Under the pieces are notes generated by a model that saw only the letters and a list, made by a program, of their open reading frames with translations, was not told the DNA's origin and made no database searches. 64,000 bases of DNA from Cordylochernes scorpioides (lineage: Eukaryota; Arthropoda; Arachnida; Pseudoscorpiones; Chernetidae). This document shows, one piece after another, positions 21,330-32,982 of the stretch (positions within the stretch are counted from its first letter, which is position 1; the number at the start of each line of letters is the position of its first letter). The DNA is taken from the NCBI GenBank assembly GCA_030710605.1, contig CP092875.1:66956469-67020468 (forward strand). Reading direction: 5' to 3'. Position numbers and translations under genes: made by a program.

Positions 21330-21910
21330 TGACGAACACTATACGGTATGAGATATTTATTTCTATAAAATGGGATTCTTCACTCTCCTCTTACACTCTT
21401 TATATATCCTATCATTTTTACATAATTAATTTTCTATCAGAAAATAATACATATTTACATATATGCTGCACTTTTTCTCCAATAATAAAATCTGCATATG
21501 GAATCATTACACTATACAAATAAAATAATTCAAATAATTTGATTGAAAATATTCAGTCTCGATATACAAGTCCTAATGTAAACAAGATTTATTGTACATC
21601 CTATAGGATGTCTATAGAATGAAATACTCTATGCCTCTATTTGTAGATTCGTAAAAGGAGAAAATAGGCGTTGACATTTACGGTGTAATGAGAGTGACTG
21701 GCACATTCCATAAAAGTAAATTGATAAATTTATACCACAGCTATAAATAATGTTGAGGATATTAAAACAATTACAAGTAAACATGTATATAGTTAAGTAA
21801 GTTAAAATGTATAACCAATGTTTTTTTTTATTTTCATTATATATATGATTAATAATTATATACTCGAATATAATTTTGAAGATTGAGAAATCAATAATTA
21901 AATTTTATTT
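21330..21910. other. AT-rich spacer, possibly part of a gypsy LTR
   Basis: No gene. It may contain the gypsy 5' LTR, but no second LTR is available for comparison. Confidence 0.3.
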
Positions 21911-22038
21911 TAAAAAAGATGCATATATTGGATTTATAATTATTTTATTGTTTCAATATTTCGAGGGGCAATTCGCCTCTCTTTATCAAAATATTGGAAC
22001 CATAAAATAATTATAAATCCAATATACGCATCTTTTTT
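21911..22038. repeat. Hairpin element (left copy)
   Basis: Palindrome with arms AAAAAAGATGCATATATTGG...ATTATTTTATTG and loop CAATATTTCGAGGGGCAATTCGCCTCTC. Nearly identical to 29251-29380. Confidence 0.8.
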
Positions 22039-22049
22039 CAATATAAATA

Positions 22050-22362
22050 TAATTTTACATAATCCTTATATCTATAAAAATGAAATGCGAAATCGATGTT
22101 TGTTATCGCTTCACGCAAAATCTACTGACTCAATCATTATGGAATTTCGCATGTAGGTAGCTGAAGATTTCGTTTAACATATAGGCTATTCAAAAAACTA
22201 AAATAGTTAATGTGCTTTTTTTTCAAATAAAAAACCAAAAAGCGTTAGTTCCAGTCTTTTACCGCTTGGGCGCAGCACTGGTCGCGACGATAAATAAATT
22301 TGATTGGTTAATAATTAACACGTGGTTTGTTCACACGATGAATGTTTTTAAAAGGTAAGATT
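22050..22362. repeat. Dispersed repeat Z, left copy part 1
   Basis: Contains CCGCTTGGGCGCAGCACTGG and GTCGCGACGATAAATAAATT. It is the reverse complement of about 28873-29190 and is continued at 23766 after the copia insertion. A further partial copy is at 24296-24485. Confidence 0.75.
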
Positions 22363-22571
22363 TGTTGAAAAAAATAGGAAGGAGAAGGCCGGGAAATGGT
22401 CTTTAAAGATAGAAAGTTTTTATTAGTTATGCTCAAAATTTACATAAACACAAAGCAGCTTGCTTTGCATACTCCAATACAACAATGGTAGAAATAATTT
22501 ATATATATAGCGGTCAATTGGTCAAAAACAAATAAAAGAAGAGTAGAATGTTGAAATTGATTATTCCAACA
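22363..22571 (-). mobile_element. Copia 3' LTR
   Basis: 209 bp beginning TGTTG and ending CAACA, lying directly downstream (minus sense) of the polypurine tract. It sits in repeat Z at the point where the inverted copy reads on uninterrupted. The 5' LTR is missing. Confidence 0.65.
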
Positions 22572-22585
22572 CCCTCCCTCAATTT
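22572..22585 (-). other. Copia polypurine tract
   Basis: On the minus strand AAATTGAGGGAGGG immediately before the LTR start TGTTGG. Confidence 0.6.
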
Positions 22586-23765
22586 CTACATTCCCAACTC
22601 ACGAATACATCTCTCATGAGAGACCTTTGTCAGACTCTTGGTTAAGATATCCGCAACATTCTCCTGGGTTGGTGTATGGACGACCTCGACAAGACCTTCA
22701 TTGCCCCTTTCCATAGATGCGAATCTTCACTAGACAAAGCTTTATCTAAATCCTTTGGATCTGGCAAACTGGTGTTCTGTCTAAAATCCTTAGACAAATT
22801 AGCTTCAACGTATTCCTTTCGTGGTCTTCCCGGTTTTCCAGTACGTAAAATTCTTGGTCTTCCTCTTCCTCTCTGCGAGATGACTTTCTTTGTTTCTGAT
22901 GGTTCGCCTAAAAACTCCGAATCAGTTCCGGGCAAAGTGTTTTCATCATCCTGAAGACTTTCCTCCTCCAATGATTTATCTTCCTTTTTCTGTGGTATAG
23001 CTTCAATTTGCACCACGTCATTCCTTAAGGTAGAGTTTTCAGATTCGAGGAAACGTACATCTCGACTTTTTATCATCATGCCTGTCCCAGGCTTCCATAA
23101 TCTGTACGCCTTTGATTCGGGAGAATAGCCAACCAGTCGGTATTCTTCACTACGAGGAGCGAATTTTCCTCTTCTCGGACGGTTGTCAACAGCGAAACAT
23201 TTACATACAATCATTCTTAAATGAGTAACGGTTGGTTTTCTTCCTGTAAATATTTCATACGGAGTTCGACTTTCATTTGTTCTTGGGCATCTGTTTCTAA
23301 TGTATGTAGATGTATGCACAAGTTCAGCCCAAAGTGGATCTGGGAGGTTCGCTTGAATTATGAAACATCTAGTCATTTCTACCAGAGTTCTGTTCGCTCT
23401 TTCAGCAACTCCATTTTGTTGCGGAGAATATTCAACTGAGAGCTGATGTCTAATTCCTTCCTCCAATAAATATTCTTTAAAATCTGTACTCAAATACTCT
23501 GCGGCATTGTCACTTCTGATTGCTTTAATTTTCTTGCCAGTTTGTTTCTCAGCAAATATTTTAAAGACTTTAAATCCTTTGAAAATTTCACTTTTTCGTT
23601 TCATAACAAAAGTGAATATCATTCGTGAGAAATCGTCAATGAAAGTTGCGAAGTACAATGCACCGCCATATGACTTTGTTCTCATCGGTCCACATATGTC
23701 AGAATGAATAAGTTGCAGTGGCTCTGTTGACTTTGCTAGAGAGACTTCTGGGAATGGTAATCGAG
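22586..23765 (-). pseudogene. Ty1/copia pol remnant: integrase plus RNase H end, RT deleted
   Basis: Open on the minus strand from the left boundary at 23765 through the main frame (ATG at 23685; upstream codons also in frame). Integrase core: first Asp in HSDICGPM (about 23705), second in IRSDNAAEYL, Glu in NGVAERANR with 35 residues between the last two (DD35E). A proline- and basic-rich linker with RGRPR follows. The frame reaches the start of the RT region (LWKGAMK, about 22712) and then joins, out of frame by one, to the end of the RNase H region (VEVVHTPTQENVADILTKSL...RELGM, stop at 22588-22586). So RT and most of RNase H are gone, as are gag, protease and the 5' LTR. Dead element. Confidence 0.85.
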
Positions 23766-24485
23766 TCCAATCGCCGTGAAACTTTAGGAAGTTATATTTA
23801 CTATACTACTGGGAAGATTTCTGGTTTGAATTTGATTTGAAATAAATATTCTTTGCAATTTTATTTGCAAATTTTCTACTTTCACTCGCAAGCAGCGCCT
23901 CTAGCGGTGTCTGGTGAAATTATATTTATAAATTGTAACAATGCTTAAAATGTTTTCCAAGTATAATAAATTTAATTTGAGAATTTAGTAATATAATATT
24001 CCAATGACGTAAAGAATACTTGGCATTTCAATATTAATATATATTTAAAGAAAAAATTGTAACGATTTTGTGTTAAATGTTAAAATGTAATGTTAAAATA
24101 TATTTTTACATTGTTAATTTAATTTGCTGTTGTTTTATAAAAATGATGATTCAACTTTAATTGTTGTTGTGAAAATATCTTTATTTACGGAGCTGCTAAC
24201 CATAATAAATGATTTTTGAGCCCCTAATTGCTGTTGTTTATTATCGTTTGTTTAAATAAAAAAATTACATTTATGTGATGATGATAACGTAACAATTTCG
24301 TTTAACATATAGGCTATTCAAAAAACTACAATGGTTACTGTACTTTTTTAAAAAAATGTTTAACTGAAATGGATTAGTTCCCGCCTTTTGCCGCTTGGCG
24401 CCACACTGGTCGCGACGAATTTGATTGGTTAATAATTTTACACTTATTTTGTTAGTTTACACGCTGCATTTTTTAAAAGGTAAGA
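23766..24485. repeat. Dispersed repeat Z, left copy part 2 and a second partial copy
   Basis: 23766-24300 starts TCCAATCGCCGTGAAACTTT and is the reverse complement of about 28270-28872. 24296-24485 repeats the start of Z (TTTCGTTTAACATATAGGCT). Confidence 0.75.
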
Positions 24486-25044
24486 TTATATATATTTATT
24501 TAAACTCTTTGGAAATAGTATTGTTTAGAAATATTTTTCTAATTTAATTGATACTACGTTTTTTTAGATAAGGTATACTGTTTGATCCTCACAAATAATA
24601 TTCATATATTATATTATATCTATATATATATAAAAAACTAGCGGATGTGTACCCGGCTTCGCCCGGGTTTTATCCGAGTGAAAGTTTGCCTAACGGCAAA
24701 CACAGAATATTATGATAATAATGATAATATAATTCGTTACGTCATATATTTATATAATAGATGAAATTTATTTTTCGAGCAAATTTATCTTCTCTCTACT
24801 GAATAGATTTTAAAAAAGATATATATATAAATAAACTAGCGGATGTGTACCCGGCTTCGCCCGGGTTTTATCCGAGTGAAAGTTTGCCTAACGAATATTA
24901 TTGATAATAATATTCGGGAAAACACAGAATATTATGATAATATAATTCATTACGTCATATATTTATATAATATATGAAATTTATTTTTCGAGCAAACATA
25001 TCAACTTTCTCTACTGAATAGATTTTTAAAAAATATACATAAAT

Positions 25045-25097
25045 AAAAATATCTAGAGATATAATACATGATCTTAGCCAAAAGGCCGAGAAACGAT
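25045..25097 (-). pseudogene. U2 snRNA 5'-end fragment
   Basis: Minus strand from 25097: ATCGTTTCTCGGCCTTTTGG then CTAAGATCA, identical to the conserved 5' end of U2 snRNA (with its branch-point-adjacent region) except one C-to-T change at position 5. Similarity weakens after about 29 nt and is lost by about 50 nt. Too short to be functional. Confidence 0.65.
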
Positions 25098-25436
25098 ATT
25101 TTATATATAGAGATGACCTGGCTTCGTGTGTCTTCTGCTCGAGTTAATGTTTCGCTGGTAGAATTTTGTTCCTGCCTACTATTAATTATTATCTGGCTTC
25201 GCCCGTGGTCTGCTTTAGTGAATATTCCCCAAAATATATTTTTAATGCAATCAAGCATGATACGGCAATATTGTCATAATCATTTCTGACTAAAAAAATA
25301 TTGTTGCTCGGTACTTGGCTAAATATAATTTTTCTTGGTTAAAGTGCGACAAAAAGAAACTCTTCCAGATTTAACTCTCTGTCCTGTTCAAATTTTATCG
25401 AGATTAGTTACATATTGAGGGCGTGCATAGCCGACA

Positions 25437-25437
<1 letters not shown>

Positions 25438-25478
<41 letters not shown>
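25438..25478. repeat. (TA)n microsatellite
   Basis: About 20 TA units directly upstream of one CCCGGCTTCGCCC repeat copy. Confidence 0.9.
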
Positions 25479-25480
<2 letters not shown>

Positions 25481-26677
25481 CCCGGCTTCGCCCGATTTTT
25501 ACCCGAGTAAAAGTTTGCTTAACAAACATTTGTTAAAACAATTCTAGCAAACATCCAATCCCTACTGAATCTATACTTGTCTACACTCTCGATAATTTTT
25601 TCCCGGTCCCTTGAAAAATACTCGATAAGTTGAAAAAATCAGTATTAATTGGTCCACTCGGTAATTTGAAGTTGAAGGAATAGTATCTTGCCACAAACGA
25701 AGATTTGTAAATAACTGTATTTAGCGAATGTACCCGGCTTCTCACAGTTTTTATCCGAGTAAAAGTTTGCCTAACGAACATTTGTTAAAACGATTTTAGA
25801 AAACATCCAATCCACCTATATATTGATTTATAAACGTATATAAATATAAATATTGTTATATGCGTTTAAATATATTTTTGAAACACACATACTTTTTTGA
25901 AAACATTTATTATATTTTAAATAAGATATTGTCACTTTTGTGAATTTGATAATTAATTATTTCTTTTTTCTCAATGAATTATATATATTAACTAGCGGAT
26001 GTGCCCGGCTTCGCCCGGGTTTTACCCGAGTGAATGTTTGTCTAACGAACATTTGTTAAAACAATTCTCTATAAACTTATAAAACGTACTTGGCTTCGCC
26101 CAGGGTTTAACCCGAGTAAAGGTTTGTCTAGCGAACATTTGTTAAAACAATTCTCTAAAAACTTATTTTAAAAAAAAAGATATATTTTGATAATTTGAAA
26201 CTCGTAAATTTGAATCTCTCGATAAAGTGAACATTTTTTCCCGGTCCCTGTGTGCCGTGTCATCCTGAATATTGTGTTTCCTAATTTTCTACATTAGAAA
26301 ATCATAGTTTTATCTAGTGAACATTTTTTCCCGTGTCACATTGCCGTGTCATCCTGAGATATTCTTACTTTTGATAAATAATATTTAATATAACACTCTT
26401 AGTGATAAGAAAACTTGTTAGCATCGTCACAATGGGGGCGCTGCTTGCGAGTTAAATCTACAAATCTGCAAATAACTCTAAGGATATTCAAGATATTCAG
26501 GAAATTATTTTTCAAAAACCTTCCCGGTGATACACCTAATAATATCCCAATATTTCACGGCGATTGGATGTATGGTTTTTGAATCTATAGAGTACAGACA
26601 AACAGACAGACAGACAGACATTCAATTTTATATATTTAAGATAATATAAATGAGTTTTAAAAATTGTAAAAAAAAAA

Positions 26678-26748
26678 TGCATCGGCCGGGAATCGAACCC
26701 GGGCCGCCCGCGTGGCAGGCGAGCATTCTACCACTGAACCACCGATGC
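26678..26748 (-). tRNA. tRNA-Gly(GCC)
   Basis: 71-nt gene on the minus strand from 26748 (GCATCGGTGG...) to discriminator A at 26678. The acceptor stem GCATCGG/CCGATGC pairs fully. A box TGGTTCAGTGGTAG, anticodon loop CTGCCAC giving GCC, B box GGTTCGATTCC and a T-stem CCCGG/CCGGG are all intact. There is no intron. A run of nine or ten T (minus strand, about 26677-26668) follows and would terminate pol III. It lies in repeat-rich DNA but looks functional. Confidence 0.95.
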
Positions 26749-27004
26749 TTAAAAAAATGGCCATATTTAGGTATTCATTCCATTCCGGATTAGTCCGCGT
26801 AAAAAAAAGTTCTTCAAATGAAAAAAAGAAATAGCCAAAAATATTAATCAAAATAGTTATAAAAATGCAGCCGAAAATTTTCCTCAGGTTTATAAAAAGC
26901 GACATGCAAAATTTGGTACCAATTGGTTCAGTAGTTTTTGAGTTTATCGCGAAACAGACAGACAGACAGAAATTGACTTTTTTATATATAGAGATTTACT
27001 TTTC
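26749..27004. other. Repeat tail region with ACAG microsatellite
   Basis: No gene. Ends in GTTCAGTAGTTTTTGAG, then CAGACAGACAGACAG at about 26953, a common 3' end of short retroposons in arthropods. Confidence 0.45.
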
Positions 27005-27945
27005 AATGTTGGCTTTTTAACTTACATTCATTCTTCATTGTTGGCTTTTTATATTACATTCACTCTTCATTGTTGCCTTTTTATCTTCCATTCACTCTGT
27101 TGGCTTTTTATATTACATTTACTCTTCATTGTTGGCTTTTTATCTTACATTCACTCTTCATTGTTGGCTTTTTATATTATATTTACTCTTCATTGTTGGC
27201 TTTTTATCTTACATTCATTCTTCATTGTTGGCTTTTTATATTATATTTACTCTTCTTTGTTGGCTTTTTATCTTACATTCATTCTTCATTGTTGGCTTTT
27301 TATATTATATTCACTCTTCATAGTTGGCTTTTTATCTTACATTCATTCTTCATTGTTGGCTTTTTATATTACATTCACTCTTCATTGTTGGCTTTTTATA
27401 TTACATTCACTCTTCATAGTTGGCTTTTTATCTTACATTCATTCTTCATTGTTGGCTTTTTATATTACATTCACTCTTCATTGTTGGCTTTTTATCTTAC
27501 ATTCACTCTGTTGGCTTTTTATATTACATTTACTCTTCATTGTTGGCTTTTTATCTTACATTCACTCTTCATTGTTGGCTTTTTATACTATATTTACTCT
27601 TCATTGTTGGCTTTTTATCTTACATTCATTCTTCATTGTTGGCTTTTTATATTATATTTACTCTTCATTGTTGGCTTTTTATCTTACATTCATTCGTCAT
27701 TGTTGGCTTTTTATATTACATTTACTATTCATTGTTGGCTTTTTATCTTACATTCACTCTTCATTGTTGGCTTTTTATCTTACATTCATTCTTCATTGTT
27801 GGCTTTTTATCTTACATTCACTCTTCATTGTTGGCTTTTTATCTTACATTCATTCTTCATTGTTGGCTTTTTATATTATATTTGCTCTTCATTGTTGGCT
27901 TTTTATCTTACATATATTCTTAATTGTTGGCTTTTTATATTATAT
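27005..27945. repeat. 32-bp minisatellite, about 29 copies
   Basis: Unit TTGTTGGCTTTTTATCTTAC plus ATTCACTCTTCA, with shorter variants at a few places (for example 27098, 27508). The lack of stop codons gives overlapping ORFs of more than 300 codons in two plus frames; they are artefacts. Confidence 0.95.
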
Positions 27946-28269
27946 TGTTGTTTTCTTGGCCGACTGTTTTACATATGGTGTTATCTTAAAATTGCTTGTT
28001 TTGAATATTTTTTTAGATTGAGTTGAATGAATTGCTGAATTTTTTTGTATTTATATATAAATAAAATTAACTCTGTTGATTTTTTTTATTTAATCGATAA
28101 CAGCGAAGTTACGCATGTTAATGTTAGGGAAAAATATTTTGATGTTAAGCAAAACCTGCTCCATCTCGTTTTACATAAATGTTGAAAATTTGGTTGAAAT
28201 TGATGCATTGTAACGAAAGTTTTTAGTGATGTCCTCTTATGAAATTTGCATTTTATTAATATAGATTTA

Positions 28270-29190
28270 AAATTTCATTTTTGTTATCATCATCACATAC
28301 AATGTATTTTTTTTATATAAACAAACGATAATAAACAACAACAATCGACTTTCGTACGCTCCAGGAGTCCGGGTTATGTACAGAATAATAATAGAATAAA
28401 CAACAACAATTCGGGGCTCAAAAATCATTTATTATGGTTAGCAGCTCCGTAAATAAAGATATTTTTACAACAACAATTAAAGTTGCATCATCATTTTTAT
28501 AAAACAACAGCAAATTAAATTTACAATGTAAAAATATATATTCTAACATTACATTTTAACATTTAACACAAAAACGTTACAAATCTTTCTTTAAATATAT
28601 ATTAATATTGAAATGCCAAGTATTTTTTACTTCATTGGAATATTATATTACTAAATTCTCAAATAAAATTTATTATACTTGGAAAACATTTTAAGCATTG
28701 TTACAATTTATAAATATAATTCCACCAGAAACCGCCAGAGGCGCTGCTCGCGAGTGAAAGTAGAAAATTTGCAAATAAAATTGCAAAGAATATTTATATT
28801 TCAAATAAAATTCAAACCAGAAATCTTCCCAGTAGTATAGTAAATAACTTCCTAAAGTTTCACGGCGATTGGATAATCTTACCTTATAAAATCATTCATC
28901 GTGTGAACAAACTAACATTCATCGTGTAAACAAACCACGTGTTAATTATTAACCAATCAAATTCATTTATCGTCGCGACCAGTGCTGCGCCCAAGCGGTG
29001 AAAGGCTGGAACTAACGCTTTTTTTTTTTTTTTTTTTAAAGCACATTAACTTTTTTAGTTTTTTGAATAGCCTATATGTTAAACGAAAACTTCAGCTACC
29101 TACATGCGAAATTTCATAAAGATTTATTCTGTAGATTTTGCGCAACGCGATAACAAACATCGATTTTGGATTTCATTTTTATAGATATAT
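28270..29190. repeat. Dispersed repeat Z, right copy (inverted, uninterrupted)
   Basis: Reverse complement of 23766-24300 followed by that of 22050-22362. It contains GGGGCTCAAAAATCATTTAT and GGCGCTGCTCGCGAGTGAAA. It shows the pre-insertion state of the copia target: TTACC at about 28880 joins the two parts. Confidence 0.75.
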
Positions 29191-29250
29191 AAAATTTTAT
29201 ATACTTGAATATAATTTTGAAGATTGAGCAATCCATAATTAAATTTTATT

Positions 29251-29380
29251 TAAAAAAAGATGCATATATTGGATTTATAATTATTTTATTGTTCCAATAT
29301 TTCGAGGGGCAATTCGCCTCTCTTTATCAAAATATTGGAACCATAAAATAATTATAAATCCAATATACGCATCTTTTTTT
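29251..29380. repeat. Hairpin element (right copy)
   Basis: Same palindrome as 21911-22038. Confidence 0.8.
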
Positions 29381-29642
29381 AATATAAATATAATTTTACA
29401 TAATTATATACATAAATATAATGTGTATAGATAATTTTTTGTGTATCCTATTTAAGAATATAACTTTTTGATTATGATGTCTTGACTTTAATTCGGATGT
29501 CTGATATAATCCAAACACACGACTAAAAAAACTAAATAAATAATCAATAAAAATAGATTTTAAAAGTTTTTATTAAAATTCATCTTTAAAGAATACAATA
29601 ATTATTTTAGCTATATACCACCGTTAAACCTTTAGATTTATA

Positions 29643-29799
29643 AGTCAAAATAAAAGCGGCGGGGGGTATGATCATCATGAATTTTGAACTTGATATAATA
29701 TAACGAAGCTAATACCAAGTTGTCATGCGCTTGTTTTCTAAATATTTCATCTCTTCACTCAATATGCGATGATCATCCCCCGCCGCTTTTATCTTGACT
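29643..29799. mobile_element. Short MITE with AAAAGCGGCGGGGG ends
   Basis: 157 bp. Left end AGTCAAAATAAAAGCGGCGG and right end its near-perfect reverse complement finishing CTTGACT; about 40-bp arms including ATGATCATC. No coding capacity; superfamily not assigned. Confidence 0.65.
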
Positions 29800-30780
29800 A
29801 ATGACTCATCCAATTGTTCAATATCGGATTATCTTAAATATTTTTATTTTCTCATTTTTAAGTGCATTTTTATTCTTACATCAATTTATGAAACTACATG
29901 CTGCTAATGGCTTAAAACTACATCACATTTTGTCCTAGTAAAATAATATTTGTACATTTTTGTACCTTATTTTTTAGCTCTTTTCATTTTTTTACAAAGA
30001 ATTATTATTTTTTCATTTTTATATATACTATATATATACAATTGGGTCAAGATGATTTCTCTCTAAGTAAAAATATTGTCTATAAATGTTGATATTTTTG
30101 TTTAGAGCAATTAAGATAATATTTTTGCAAAAGAGTGCAATATAGTTAAACTATGTTTTTTGACAAATAGACATACATACTTTCTATTTTTTGACAGCGA
30201 GCATTGAAAACATAGATTTCGATTTTGAGTATAAGCTAATAAGTGTGAATACTTCTCTTTTGACAATATCGAAAGGACTTCCCACACATGCAAATAAGTT
30301 CATCGCTTTTCAAACTTTTGGCTAAGATCAATGTACCGCAAATAAGAAGTTATTATAATGATTTTTAAACAGTTCAATATTTTTATTAATTTTCGATTGA
30401 AGTGTTGGAACATTTCAATACAAAATATATTTATTGGCTTATATACTTTTCACAACATCATAAAGTAAGAAATGATTAAATACAAAAGATTATATATCTA
30501 AATACAAATTTAAAGATCATCCTTAGTTCTTCATGTCAAAACATTCTTCTTTGTTCTTCATAATTTTTATTGATTTTCTTTTTTCACAGACATTATACCT
30601 TCAAATATTGCCATGATATGACTTCCGTGATTTAAAAGGTAATAGCACACATATCGATAATAAATTAGAACATACTAGAATAATAAAAAAATGATATTTT
30701 AAAACGACGTTTGACAAGTTTCACCGCAAATGTTTCTTTTGAATTAAAAATCGTAATTTATTTTAAAGAGAAATAACGAA
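29800..30780. other. AT-rich spacer
   Basis: No gene, RNA or repeat recognised in this stretch. Confidence 0.4.
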
Positions 30781-30782
30781 TA

Positions 30783-31047
30783 CACCTATCCTCCGATTTA
30801 CACGGTAGATACGTTCCTGAGAAAAACGTGTAAATCGAGGGATAGGTGTATATTAAACTGTCAAATCTGAATAGGTGTTCGCCCCCTAATGAATCAGATC
30901 CTCCCAATATTCTTTTCAACATAGGTAGTATAGAGTAGAATATCGCATTTTAATATAGTGCGATAAAACAAAAAAAAAACTTATTTGGAAAACCGTGTAA
31001 AAGCGAAAACATGTAAAACAAGTATCGTGTAAATCGGGGGATAGGTG
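30783..31047. mobile_element. TA-flanked MITE with CACCTATCC ends
   Basis: 265 bp. Left end CACCTATCCTCCGATTTACA, right end reverse complement (TGTAAATCGGGGGATAGGTG), TA on each side (30781-30782, 31048-31049). Probably a pogo- or mariner-type MITE. Confidence 0.7.
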
Positions 31048-31655
31048 TATTCCTATCCTTAGGGATGAAGTATGAAAGGATGAATTGTGAAGAGTAACGT
31101 GTGTCAACGGAAAAATAAAAGTGTCCAGGGATGGAAAGGTATTTTAGAGGAGTTAGTAGCAGCATATAATAAATGAACGTATAGAAACTGATGTTTAATG
31201 GTTAGAATCCTTTGATGACAAAAATGTATCGTCACATGTGCATTCTGCCATGTGTGAGCATTGATTGATAAAGAATTAAGAAAATCAGAATTGTTTCTTA
31301 TACTCGTAGACATACAAAATCTAAGGAGTATAGTGCGCTTTCATTGACTGGCATTATGTTTAAAAATTGATTTCTCTCTCTCAGGAATAAATATATATTC
31401 TAAAAAATGTTCTATATTTATTTAGATGTGTTTATATACTGTTTTATTTGAGAAATATTTTGCAAAATATTTTAAAATATTTATTCCAGAAGAAAGATAT
31501 ATAAAAATATTCTAAAATTGATCAACAGACTTTATTATCAAAATAAGATAAGTTTTATCGATGACGTCGCTTTTATATGAAATATGTAATATAAAAAGGT
31601 CATTAGATTTTTTTCTGATGCTTCACAAGAGTTCTATATATATATCTATTATATA

Positions 31656-31813
31656 CAGTAGAACCTCCCTGTAAAGGACACCTAATTGCAGAGTCAAAGT
31701 GTCCTCTTACCGGAGAGTTGCTAAGCTGTAAACATGGTAATTTTGCAAATGAAAACTGTCCTTTGTTGAGAGGTTTCTGCTATCGAGGTGTCCGCTAAAG
31801 GGAGGTTGTACTG
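31656..31813. mobile_element. Pogo/Tigger-like MITE
   Basis: 158 bp. Ends CAGTAGAACCTCCCT and AGGGAGGTTGTACTG, TA-flanked (31654-31655, 31814-31815). Internal GTGTCC/GGTGTCC inverted motifs. Confidence 0.75.
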
Positions 31814-31819
31814 TATCAA

Positions 31820-32407
31820 TAAAACAACAAATATTTATATAACTTTATATAACATTTTATATATACAATATTTATATAATATACAATATACAATATTTAT
31901 ATAACATTATTACAATATACAATATTTATATAACATTAAACATTGCTCTGATGGAATATTAAGTATAAAAAAAACTAAGGTTGAATACCCCAATGATCAC
32001 GTTTTGTATATGTTCAAAACATTTTCGGATATAAAATGGATCCAAATTTGATTCACATGACTGTCATATAAATGCACTTCACCGAATTTGTTTAACAATT
32101 CGTGAAAGGTATCCTAAAAGCTTAATTCATTTTTCTAATTTTAAGAAAATTTGAAATTATTATCCTTCCATATCTATTATATAAAGTGTCGAATTTACCT
32201 CTACAATAAGAACCTGTGGAGAACATAGTTAAGATATATTTTTAATTAATATATATATATTGCGTATGATATTGTTTTTTACAGCACAATACAACAATGT
32301 TGGCAAGTTTCTCTAGAGTGGAATGTCGAGGTGACGAATCCACTCCAGGGCCTCCTCTGTGCACCGGTGGATATCCCCAAGTGTTCCCTGGAAGAATCTT
32401 CGATTTT
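31820..32407. other. AT-rich spacer
   Basis: A short tandem of ATACAATATTTATATAACAT units at about 31850-31935. No gene recognised. Confidence 0.4.
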
Positions 32408-32478
32408 AATTAAAAAAGCATATATTGGATCAAAATATATCTATTTTGATCTAATATATTCTTTTTAATTGAAGATTT
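32408..32478. repeat. Hairpin related to 6862-6914
   Basis: AATTAAAAAAGCATATATTG, GATC, inverted arm TGATCTAATATATTC and TTTTTAATT. One end of the same palindromic family. Confidence 0.65.
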
Positions 32479-32781
32479 ATTCATGGATTGCTCTATTTTC
32501 AAAAAGTTAAGATATATATTATATATACATAAAAAGAGATTTTCTGCTTGTTTTTTTTATCATGTTAAGGATTGTGGTAATGCAGTCGTGGTTGAAATCT
32601 TTAAAGTATGATAATGAAAAATAGTTTTGATCAGTAATTTAATTGACTTAAAAGAATATATAAAAGAACATAATTTGATAAAAGTAATGCCTGGCTTAAG
32701 GCGAGTAGAATAAGGAAAACAAAATATTATTTACATAATGTACAAAAGTTTTGAGCCGGCCAACGGGATAAGAGAAAATAT

Positions 32782-32982
32782 CTTTATTTTACGGGACTGC
32801 AAACCAAAATGAATGATTTTTGAGCCCCGATGGACGCATAAAGCGGAATATATACAAAGCATAGTTGGAGGGGCCTGGGGATGGGTGGCCAGGGATCATC
32901 GCCAGGTGAGGCCAGGAGAGCCGGGATGTAGAGGAGGACCGGGGGGGGGGGGGGGGGGGGGGAGCAGGGTGGTGATCCAGGG
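32782..32982. repeat. Dispersed repeat R2, left half
   Basis: TTTATTTTACGGGACTGC... TTTTTGAGCCCCGATGGACG to CCAGGG. The other half resumes at 38336 after the BEL element; an uninterrupted copy is at 59587-59855. Includes a 22-base G run at about 32941-32962. Confidence 0.75.

Larger units (their letters stand above)
24640..26150. repeat. Six degenerate copies of a CCCGGCTTCGCCCGGG-type repeat
   Basis: Core CCCGGCTTCGCCCGGGTTTT followed by AGTGAAAGTTTGCCTAACG, at about 24650, 24850, 25480, 25733, 26005 and 26090. Most are preceded by ACTAGCGGATGTG. GC-rich cores in an AT-rich background. Probably heads of a short dispersed retroposon with ACAG-repeat tails (for example 26590-26620). Confidence 0.65.

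Noticed and set aside
27038..28026. 327- and 318-codon ORFs as membrane proteins
   Set aside because: Pure 32-bp tandem repeat read in two frames; the same hydrophobic residues recur in all frames.
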